This document shows, one piece after another, positions 42,984 through 50,101 of a stretch of 64,000 nt of DNA (position 1 is its first letter; each line of letters starts with the position of its first letter). The notes beneath the pieces were generated by a model, which had not been told where the DNA came from, did not search any database, and saw only the letters and a program-made list of their open reading frames with translations. This DNA comes from Defluviibacillus sp043739385 (lineage in GTDB: Bacteria > Pseudomonadota > Gammaproteobacteria > Burkholderiales > Burkholderiaceae_C): NCBI GenBank assembly GCA_043739385.1, contig JAYUED010000144.1:28750-92749 (forward strand). The letters run 5' to 3'. Made by a program: the position numbers and the translations under genes.

Positions 42984-44183
42984 TCAAGGTGTCAACCCTA
43001 CGGACTTGAGCCACTCACCTTCTTTGTCCAACGGCGCTGGCAAAAACCGCTCAGGTAGCTCCCACACCAGCACTTTGGGTTTGCTGGTTTTGAAAGCATC
43101 GTCTTTGAAATAGTCCGTCGCCGCTTGCAAGAAGCCACCGCCATCTTTAGCAGTGTTCAGCACTTTGACCGACAGCGCCTGCTGCAAGTAGCCATGGAAA
43201 TTGCCACGTAGCGAGTAGGACGTGCCTACCAATGTGACGGGGATTACCTCGGCGTCCCCTAATAAACCACCACCTGCCTTATCAACGCTGGTCTGTTTTG
43301 TGGTGACGGGGACCTCACTGTCGGGGTGAGGACGCCAGAAGTTAGGCACATCAGACAGGCCCATCAACCGGATCAAATCGCCGGGACGCTCTGCAGCTGC
43401 GCCACTGGATTGCGTCGCAAAGGTGGTGGCGTCATCAGCCAGACTGGCAGACAGGCCAGCTGTCGCAACGGTGGCTGCAAGGGCCTGGGCGGCGAATTGG
43501 GCACCTTGGGTATTCCAATGGGTGTCGGTACGGTAGTAAATAGCATCAATACCTGCATTTGCACTTGCACCCGCGCTCGCGCTAGCGCCTCGTGTGAAAG
43601 GCGCTAGTAAATCTGCAGTGATGACGCCCTGAGCTCGCAAGTCTTGCAGAGCTTGGGTGTAGCGGTTTTGGGTAAAACCAGGAATGTGGCCTTCAGCCAG
43701 ATACTGGGGGTAAATCCGCGCTTTGTCGGGTACCAGGGCAACAACCAATTTCACGCCGAGTTTGTCCAGCGCTTTGGACGTTTGGCTCAGCAAGGCGATG
43801 CGGGCGGCTTGGTTAGTGTCAGCATCAGGGTAGTAGCGCACCTCATCCGCCAGGTAGAGCCAATCGTTCACCCCTAAGCGCACTTGGTCACCGCCGCCGT
43901 GGGTGAGCTTATAGCGCAAGCTGTTGGCAACGGCGATCAGCCACGGGCGGGCAGGCAGTTTTTGGTCGATCTGCTTCTCAATCGCACCGGTCATGCGGCC
44001 TTCGCGAAAATCGAGAAACGTGGGCGGGAACTCCAGACCTGAGCGTACGGCAGCGGTCACTTGCCACACGCCAAAGGCCATCACGGCAATCAATGTGACA
44101 GCAGCGCTGGCGGTGTAGACACTGGGGCGCAAAGCTTTCAACTCGGCTTCGGTCGGCTCAGGGGTTAGTAGTTTTTTAGTCAT
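42984..44183 (-). CDS. AlgX/AlgJ-like SGNH-type O-acetyltransferase
   Basis: A 399-residue membrane-anchored protein with one N-terminal transmembrane segment (about 22-43) and a periplasmic SGNH-like domain related to AlgX and AlgJ. The catalytic parts are the Ser in LVGTSYSLRGNF (about residue 322) and the Asp/His pair in YRTDTHWNTQG (about 220). It should move acetyl groups onto a polysaccharide, using acetate exported by the MBOAT protein encoded 17 bases upstream. A low-complexity GASASAGASANAG stretch precedes the catalytic Asp. No polysaccharide polymerase genes are adjacent, so the acceptor polymer is unknown. Confidence 0.88.
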   Translation of the reverse strand: MTKKLLTPEPTEAELKALRPSVYTASAAVTLIAVMAFGVWQVTAAVRSGLEFPPTFLDFREGRMTGAIEKQIDQKLPARPWLIAVANSLRYKLTHGGGDQVRLGVNDWLYLADEVRYYPDADTNQAARIALLSQTSKALDKLGVKLVVALVPDKARIYPQYLAEGHIPGFTQNRYTQALQDLRAQGVITADLLAPFTRGASASAGASANAGIDAIYYRTDTHWNTQGAQFAAQALAATVATAGLSASLADDATTFATQSSGAAAERPGDLIRLMGLSDVPNFWRPHPDSEVPVTTKQTSVDKAGGGLLGDAEVIPVTLVGTSYSLRGNFHGYLQQALSVKVLNTAKDGGGFLQAATDYFKDDAFKTSKPKVLVWELPERFLPAPLDKEGEWLKSVGLTP

Positions 44184-44200
44184 AAATAAACAGCCTCACT

Positions 44201-45598
44201 TCAAAATTGAAAATATAAAAATGGCGTGAATGCCTGCGACGACAGCGTGGCCAGCGCCCACAGGAAAAGGGGGATCAGCAAATAGCGCAGAAACCCGCCA
44301 CCAGTGCGTTTGAGCCATGGCATGGCGTAGACCAGCGCAATACCGAACAGCAGCACGCCCAGCCTGTCCGGCGTGACTTGCCAGACTACCGCATCACTGA
44401 GCGGCACGCCGTTCATTCCCAACATCCCAGCAAACATACGCCCGGCACTGGTAATGTCTGCGGCGCGGAACAGCACCCAACCGATCATCACCAGAAGCAT
44501 GGTCCAAACAACGGCGAACCAGCCGGACACCCAGGCTGGGAAGACCGGCTGCACAAAGCGCTCTTTCCAATACCGCTCCAACGCCAAAATGCCACCGTGC
44601 CACGCGCCCCAGACGATAAACGTCCAGTTTGCGCCGTGCCACAGCCCCCCCAGCAGCATCGTCAAAAACAGGTTCAGGTAGGTGCGCACCACGCCGTGGC
44701 GGTTGCCACCGAGTGCAATATAGAGGTATTCGCGCAACCAGCTGGAGAGCGACATGTGCCAACGCTTCCAGAATTCGGTGATCGACTTGGAGGTATAGGG
44801 ATCGTTGAAGTTCTCAGGGAATACAAAGCCGATCATCAGCGCGAGACCGATCGCCATGTCGGTGTAGCCGCTGAAGTCAAAAAACAGTTGTATGGTGTAA
44901 GCAAAGCTTCCCAGCCACGCATCCGCCAGCGTGGGGCTGTGGGCGTTGAAAGCGGCATCGGCCAGCGGAGCCACGGTGTCGGCGATTAGCACTTTTTTAC
45001 AAAAACCAACCATGAAAACGATGGTTCCTCGGCTGAAGCGCTCCCAAGAATGCACCCGACTTTTGAACTGTGAGGCCAGCAGGTTGTACCGAAGCACCGG
45101 CCCGGCAACCAAATGCGGGAACAGGGCAATGAAGGCCGCAAAGTCAATCAAATTGCTGGCAGGTGGTGCCTCACGGCGGTAAATATCAACCAAGTAACTG
45201 ATGGCGTGGAAGATATAGAACGACAAGCCGATTGGCAGTAGCACATGGGTAAACGAGATGTTGCCAAAGCCTAGGCCGTTGAGCAGGCTGTTCATAGTTG
45301 CGACACCGAAGTTTGCATACTTGAAGTAGGCCAGCGCCATCAAATTCAGCGTCACGCCTATGGCGAGCATCCGGTAGCGCCGCACTTCATCCTTTGCCGC
45401 CTCAATCGCCAAGGCAAAGCCATATGACACCACACTCACCCCTACAAGCAACCCCAAAAAGTCAGGCCGCCACCAAGCGTAAAACGCGTAGCTGAACGCC
45501 AAGACCAAGGCGGATCGCCCGCGAAATGGCATCAGGTAATAGCATGCCAAAAAGATCGGTAAAAAGGCAAATATGAAAATATTGGAGCTGAAAACCAT
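44201..45598 (-). CDS. MBOAT family membrane O-acyltransferase (AlgI-like)
   Basis: A 465-residue polytopic MBOAT protein of the AlgI/DltB group. The catalytic His lies in GGLWHGANWTF (about residue 320), preceded by FSGYTDMAIGLALMIGF, NFNDPYTSKSITEFWKRWHM and REYLYIALGGNR. It passes an acetyl group across the inner membrane to the AlgX-like partner. The N terminus is MVFSSNIFIFAFLPIF, and the leader upstream carries four copies of an 11-12-bp repeat. There is no clear ribosome site, so translation may be weak or coupled to something unseen. Confidence 0.92.
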   Translation of the reverse strand: MVFSSNIFIFAFLPIFLACYYLMPFRGRSALVLAFSYAFYAWWRPDFLGLLVGVSVVSYGFALAIEAAKDEVRRYRMLAIGVTLNLMALAYFKYANFGVATMNSLLNGLGFGNISFTHVLLPIGLSFYIFHAISYLVDIYRREAPPASNLIDFAAFIALFPHLVAGPVLRYNLLASQFKSRVHSWERFSRGTIVFMVGFCKKVLIADTVAPLADAAFNAHSPTLADAWLGSFAYTIQLFFDFSGYTDMAIGLALMIGFVFPENFNDPYTSKSITEFWKRWHMSLSSWLREYLYIALGGNRHGVVRTYLNLFLTMLLGGLWHGANWTFIVWGAWHGGILALERYWKERFVQPVFPAWVSGWFAVVWTMLLVMIGWVLFRAADITSAGRMFAGMLGMNGVPLSDAVVWQVTPDRLGVLLFGIALVYAMPWLKRTGGGFLRYLLIPLFLWALATLSSQAFTPFLYFQF

Positions 45599-45612
45599 GG
45601 GTTATTTATTGT

Positions 45613-45659
45613 TGTATCAATCGCTGTATCAGTTGCTATTTCAGTGCTATTTCAGTCGC
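45613..45659. repeat. 11-12-bp tandem repeat, 4 units, in the MBOAT leader
   Basis: TGTATCAATCGC (45613), TGTATCAGTTGC (45625), TATTTCAGTGC (45637) and TATTTCAGTCGC (45648-45659). The array occupies most of the 85-base gap between the MBOAT start and the def stop and begins 15 bases before the MBOAT ATG. Confidence 0.8.
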
Positions 45660-45683
45660 AAAGCAGGCGTTATACCTGTCGCT

Positions 45684-46223
45684 TCAGTCGTCTACGCTGG
45701 CATCGAGCCCTGGGAACAGCACTTCTGTGAAACCAAACTGTGCGAAGTCCCGCACCCGCATCGGGTACAGCTTGCCAATGAGGTGATCGCACTCGTGCTG
45801 AACCACACGGGCATGGAAGCCCTCGGCAACACGGTCAATCGGGTCACCAAATTGGTCAAACCCGGTATAGCGAATGCGAGCAAAGCGCGGCACTACGGCA
45901 CGCAAACCGGGCACAGAAAGACAGCCTTCCCAGTCAGACTCTTCAGCGTCCGATAAGGGGGTGATGACTGGGTTCAGCAACACGGTTCGAGGCACCGGCG
46001 GCGCGGCGGGGTAGCGTGGGTTGAGTGTGTCAGTGCCAAAAATAACCAGCTGTAAGTCCACACCGATTTGCGGTGCAGCCAAGCCAGCACCGTTGGCAGC
46101 CGCCATCGTGTCGAGCATGTCAGACAGCAACAGGTGCAGCCCGTCGGTATCAAATTCAGTCACAGGCTGGGCAATACGCAACAAGCGCGGGTCGCCCATT
46201 TTGAGGATTTCACGAACAGTCAT
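45684..46223 (-). CDS. def: Peptide deformylase
   Basis: A 179-residue iron-type peptide deformylase that removes the N-formyl group from new proteins. All three motifs are present: GAGLAAPQIG (45-54), EGCLSVPG with the metal Cys101, and QHECDH with metal ligands His143 and His147 and catalytic Glu144. It is not next to fmt, its usual partner; a second deformylase gene may exist elsewhere. Its leader contains a 10-bp repeat and no good ribosome site. Confidence 0.96.
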   Translation of the reverse strand: MTVREILKMGDPRLLRIAQPVTEFDTDGLHLLLSDMLDTMAAANGAGLAAPQIGVDLQLVIFGTDTLNPRYPAAPPVPRTVLLNPVITPLSDAEESDWEGCLSVPGLRAVVPRFARIRYTGFDQFGDPIDRVAEGFHARVVQHECDHLIGKLYPMRVRDFAQFGFTEVLFPGLDASVDD

Positions 46224-46228
46224 GGTAA

Positions 46229-46268
46229 TAGTGCTAGGTAGTGCTTAGTAGTGCGTAATAGTGTGGCG
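46229..46268. repeat. 10-bp tandem repeat, 4 units, in the def leader
   Basis: TAGTGCTAGG (46229), TAGTGCTTAG (46239), TAGTGCGTAA (46249) and TAGTGTGGCG (46259-46268). The array begins 6 bases before the def ATG. The rest of the 161-base divergent gap to 46384 contains no gene and must hold the promoters of def and of the SnoaL-like gene. Confidence 0.8.
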
Positions 46269-46384
46269 GTGGCGAATAAAAAAATTGGGAACAGGGAAAG
46301 CTACCTATTGTCACTTGCCTATTTAGGTCAAAATTTAGGGGCCAAATGGCAAATTTTCACTCTACCTTTGAAAGGAAAAACCCC

Positions 46385-46741
46385 ATGACAACCTCGGAAC
46401 TAGCCAAAGCATTCACCGCCCTGTGCGCCAGTGGCGAGTTTGAAAAAGCGGGTCAAATTTACTGGTCAGATGATATTGTCTCGTGCGAGGCTATGGACGG
46501 TCCCATGGCCCGCGTCACAGGCCGCGCCGCCGTGGATGCAAAGGGCGCTTGGTGGTACGCCAACCACGAGATCCACAGCGTGAAGGTCGAAGGTCCCTAC
46601 GTCAATGGCGACCAGTTTACGGTGCGCTTTACGATGGATGTAACACCCAAAGACGGCCAGCGCATGACGATGGACGAACATGCGCTGTACACGGTACGGG
46701 GCAGGGAAATTGTGGAAGAGCGGTTTTTTTACGGTGCTTGA
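46385..46741 (+). CDS. SnoaL-like / NTF2-fold protein
   Basis: A 118-residue cone-fold protein of the SnoaL/NTF2 superfamily (MTTSELAKAFTALCASGEF, VTGRAAVDAKGAWWYANHE, EERFFYGA at the C terminus). Such proteins are often ligand-binding or small isomerases/hydrolases; no function is predicted. The start is ATG 46385 with an AAAGGAAA site; a longer frame from 46346 is rejected. It is the only plus-strand gene in a long minus-strand run, and its end overlaps the end of ligA by 13 bases. Confidence 0.85.
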   Translation: MTTSELAKAFTALCASGEFEKAGQIYWSDDIVSCEAMDGPMARVTGRAAVDAKGAWWYANHEIHSVKVEGPYVNGDQFTVRFTMDVTPKDGQRMTMDEHALYTVRGREIVEERFFYGA

Positions 46742-48909
46742 TCCGTAACAACCGTAACAAGAACCACTGCGGGGTCTGCCAGCATCGCTAGCATCCCCGC
46801 CTCGTCCAGCACTGCCAAGCCCAGTGTCTGGGCTTTTTCCAGCTTGCTGCCAGCCTCGGCGCCCGCCACCACAAAATCCGTCTTCTTGCTGACAGAACCC
46901 GCCACCTTTGCCCCGGCGGCTTCCAGCAGGTCTTTGGCCTCGTCGCGGCTGAGCGTTGGGAAAGTGCCGGTAAGCACAAAAGTTTTTCCGGTCAACGGCT
47001 TGGGAGTGCGAGGGGCAGGCTCGCCTTCCTCCCAGGTGACACCGCACCCTTCAGGCTCAGGTTTTCGGAGTTGATCTAGCACTTCGCGATTGTGCGGTTG
47101 GTCAAAAAAGGTTCGTAGGCTTTGAGCGACGATGGGGCCAACATCGGCGACCTCCAGTAGGTGCTCAATGCTCGCGTCCATGATGCTGTCGAGCTTGCCA
47201 AAATGACGCGCTAAAGCTTTAGCCGTGGCTTCGCCAACATGGCGAATACCCAAGCCAAAAAGAAAGCGGGGCAACGTAGTTTGCTTCGATTTTTGTAGCG
47301 CATCCAGAAGATTTTGCGCTGACTTAACAGCCATTCGATCCAAATTAGCTAGCTCTGGCAGTCCCAAACGGTACAAATCGGGCACAGTTTTAATGATGTC
47401 AGCGTCCACCAATTGCTCGACCAATTTGTCGCCTAAGCCCTCTACCTCTACTGCACGGCGTTGTGCGAAATGCAGGATGGCTTGCTTTCGCTGGGCACCG
47501 CAGAACAACCCTCCTGTGCAGCGGTAATCCGCCTCACCCTCTTCACGTACCGCCACGCTGGCGCAAACAGGACACACATGGGGCATGGTGAATTGGGGAG
47601 CCTGCAAGAGATCGTCTGTTCGCTTCTCCAGCAGCACGCTGACCACTTCAGGAATCACGTCCCCGGCACGGCGCACGATCACGGTGTCACCAACACGCAC
47701 GTCTTTACGACGGGCTTCATCCTCGTTGTGCAGCGTGGCGTTAGTGACGGTAACGCCACCGACGAACACTGGTGCCAGCTTGGCGACGGGTGTGAGTTTG
47801 CCCGTACGGCCCACCTGAATATCGATGGCAAGCACGGTGGTGAGCTGCTCTTGCGCTGGGTATTTGTGCGCCACGGCCCATCGTGGTTCGCGGCTGACGA
47901 AACCGAGTTGGCGCTGCAGCGCCAAGCTGTTGACTTTGTAGACTACGCCGTCGATATCAAACGGAAGACTGTCGCGGGTGGTTGCGATAGCTTGGTGGAA
48001 TGCTATTAATTCCGCAGCACCTGATGCAATTTTCGTCTGGGCTGCCACCGGAAAACCCCAAGCTTTAAGCGTTTGCAGCAGTTCGTAATGGGTTTGAAAA
48101 TCGGGGCCACCTTGGTCCACAGGCGTGATATCGCCCAGGCCGTAGGCGAAAAAGCTCAAGGGGCGTTGCGCAGCAATGGCTGGGTCGAGCTGGCGTACGG
48201 CACCCGCAGCAGCATTGCGCGGGTTAACAAAAGTACGTTCGCCCTTGGTCCCGGACGCGATTTTTTGGCGCTGGCGTTCGTTCAAGGCTTCGAAATGGTC
48301 ACGGCGCATGTAAACCTCACCACGCACTTCCAGCACAGCAGGCACGGGCAAGATATCGATACCAGTTTTCAGCCTCAAGGGGATTTGGCCCATCGTACGG
48401 ATGTTTTGCGTGACGACTTCGCCCGCTTCGCCGTCGCCTCGGGTGGCGGCTTGCACCAGCACGCCTGCCTCAAAGCGCAGGCTCATCGCCAAGCCATCAA
48501 ACTTGAGTTCGGCTACGTACTCAATCGGTGGATCGGTGTCCTTCAGGCTCAGCTCGCGGCGGATGCGGGCATCAAAGGCTTGCGCACCAGTGGCCTCGGT
48601 ATCAGTCTCAGTACGGATGCTAAGCATGGGCACGGCATGGCGCACAGTAGTGGCGGACGCCAAAGGCTTGGCGCCGACACGCTGCGTGGGGGAATCTACC
48701 GTCAGCAGTTCGGGAGACGCGGCCTCCAGCGCTTGGAGTTCCTGGAACAGCTTGTCGTATTCCGCATCAGGGATTTGCGGATCGTCCAACACGTGGTAAC
48801 GATGGGCGTGGTCGTGAAGTTGGCTGTGAAGCTGTTTGATACGCTGAAGTTGGGGGCGCAGTGCTTCAATTTCGATAGCTGTCTGCGCAGGCGAAATTTG
48901 CGCTTGCAT
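46729..48909 (-). CDS. ligA: NAD-dependent DNA ligase
   Basis: A 726-residue ligase that seals nicks with NAD. It has the Ia domain (DDPQIPDAEYDKLF), the adenylation domain with catalytic Lys136 in AELKFDG, an OB fold, the Cys4 zinc finger starting CPVCASVAV and ending GLFCGAQ, helix-hairpin-helix repeats (EGLGDKLVEQLVDADI) and a C-terminal BRCT domain (TGKTFVLTGTFPTLSRDEAK). The length is slightly above the usual 670. It follows zipA, the usual Burkholderiales order. The leader holds a 10-bp repeat. Confidence 0.98.
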   Translation of the reverse strand: MQAQISPAQTAIEIEALRPQLQRIKQLHSQLHDHAHRYHVLDDPQIPDAEYDKLFQELQALEAASPELLTVDSPTQRVGAKPLASATTVRHAVPMLSIRTETDTEATGAQAFDARIRRELSLKDTDPPIEYVAELKFDGLAMSLRFEAGVLVQAATRGDGEAGEVVTQNIRTMGQIPLRLKTGIDILPVPAVLEVRGEVYMRRDHFEALNERQRQKIASGTKGERTFVNPRNAAAGAVRQLDPAIAAQRPLSFFAYGLGDITPVDQGGPDFQTHYELLQTLKAWGFPVAAQTKIASGAAELIAFHQAIATTRDSLPFDIDGVVYKVNSLALQRQLGFVSREPRWAVAHKYPAQEQLTTVLAIDIQVGRTGKLTPVAKLAPVFVGGVTVTNATLHNEDEARRKDVRVGDTVIVRRAGDVIPEVVSVLLEKRTDDLLQAPQFTMPHVCPVCASVAVREEGEADYRCTGGLFCGAQRKQAILHFAQRRAVEVEGLGDKLVEQLVDADIIKTVPDLYRLGLPELANLDRMAVKSAQNLLDALQKSKQTTLPRFLFGLGIRHVGEATAKALARHFGKLDSIMDASIEHLLEVADVGPIVAQSLRTFFDQPHNREVLDQLRKPEPEGCGVTWEEGEPAPRTPKPLTGKTFVLTGTFPTLSRDEAKDLLEAAGAKVAGSVSKKTDFVVAGAEAGSKLEKAQTLGLAVLDEAGMLAMLADPAVVLVTVVTDQAP

Positions 48910-48937
48910 ATGAAATACCGTTAAAACAGGGTTGGCA

Positions 48938-48967
48938 AAGATTACCGAAGATTAACGAAAACTAACG
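48938..48967. repeat. 10-bp tandem repeat, 3 units, in the ligA leader
   Basis: AAGATTACCG (48938), AAGATTAACG (48948) and AAAACTAACG (48958-48967), in the 74-base gap between the ligA ATG and the zipA stop codon, starting 28 bases before the ligA start. Confidence 0.75.
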
Positions 48968-48983
48968 AAAAGGCAAGGAGGCC

Positions 48984-50060
48984 TTAACTGAAAAGCCGCC
49001 GTGCCAGGCCTGATCCTGCGGAGAAATCCCGGGCATCGAGTGCGTCGTAGAGCTGCTCGAGTTCGGAGCCAATTTGATCCATCGCCTCGGACTGCAAAGG
49101 TTGGCCATTGTCATCAGTCACCACGCCATCCATGGCTTCAGCCAGTAGCTGGGTGATTTCGCGCAAACGCACGAAGGGGGTTTCGCTTCGGTCAACGTGG
49201 GGGACTTCGAGGTTCAGCGTGATTTCGCGCACGGCAGACTGTGCGGGGTCTTGTGCCAAGGCGGCTTGGGGATCAAACACCAAATTGAGCACAGGGGGCA
49301 AGCCAGCTATGTCGGCAGGCAGCACCATACGACCAGGAATAGCACCCAGTACAAAACCCTGGCGAGCGGCGCATTGCTGGATGTACCCAGGGCTCCAGGC
49401 GGCATGCAAGGCGCGCAAGCTGAAGCCCAAATGGGCATCGTGACTGCTCGCGAACTGATCCAGTTCGCGAGCGTGGGCCACGGCTTCAAGCATCTCGGGG
49501 AAGTCGGGGGCCGCATTGATGGCATCAGCAAAAGTTTGGGCCTTCATCACGAACTCGGAGTATTCAATCTCGTTCAGCGCCCCTGTACGGTTTGCCATTT
49601 GGACTCCGGCCTGGAAACCGCTGTAGCGCTGTCCGGCGAGTGGGCTTTCCCAGCGCTGGGTGACGGTGTTTTGGCCCTCAATAGCGAAAGGCTTGCTACC
49701 TGCTCGGCGGGTTGCGGGCATGGCGGTTAGCGCAGCTTCGCCGTAAATGGGCGCTTCCAAAGCGAGTGGCGCAATCACATCAATCAAGGCATCCAGACCC
49801 AGACGCCTGTCGGCAGTGGGCAGGCTGGGTAATCCAGAAAGCCCAGAAAGTGCCTCAGCATCAAAACTCATAGCATCAAACACAGGCTCACGCTGCTCAC
49901 TTGTTTCGCCCGTGTCGCTTGAGGATGCAGAGGGCGTGAGTGGTGCTTCAGGATCAGCCTGTCTGGGGGTGTTTTTCCGGGATGACCACGCGCTGTGGGC
50001 GACGATACCGGCCAACACAATGCCTCCAGCAATGGCCAAGCTGATTTGTAGAGTACTCAT
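48984..50060 (-). CDS. zipA: Cell division protein ZipA-like (FtsZ-binding)
   Basis: A 358-residue bitopic membrane protein. An N-terminal transmembrane segment (residues 5-22, LQISLAIAGGIVLAGIVA) is followed by a polar, Ser/Pro/Glu-rich linker and a C-terminal ZipA-like FtsZ-binding domain (about 210-340: LGFSLRALHAAWSPGYIQQC, LPPVLNLVFDPQAAL, ITQLLAEAMDGVVTDDNGQ). It would tether FtsZ to the inner membrane. Sequence similarity to enterobacterial ZipA is low, but the smc-zipA-ligA context supports the call. Confidence 0.85.
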   Translation of the reverse strand: MSTLQISLAIAGGIVLAGIVAHSAWSSRKNTPRQADPEAPLTPSASSSDTGETSEQREPVFDAMSFDAEALSGLSGLPSLPTADRRLGLDALIDVIAPLALEAPIYGEAALTAMPATRRAGSKPFAIEGQNTVTQRWESPLAGQRYSGFQAGVQMANRTGALNEIEYSEFVMKAQTFADAINAAPDFPEMLEAVAHARELDQFASSHDAHLGFSLRALHAAWSPGYIQQCAARQGFVLGAIPGRMVLPADIAGLPPVLNLVFDPQAALAQDPAQSAVREITLNLEVPHVDRSETPFVRLREITQLLAEAMDGVVTDDNGQPLQSEAMDQIGSELEQLYDALDARDFSAGSGLARRLFS

Positions 50061-50101
50061 GGTTGTGTTTGTAGCATGGCTTGAATTGTTGGGTCAGTGG
50101 G

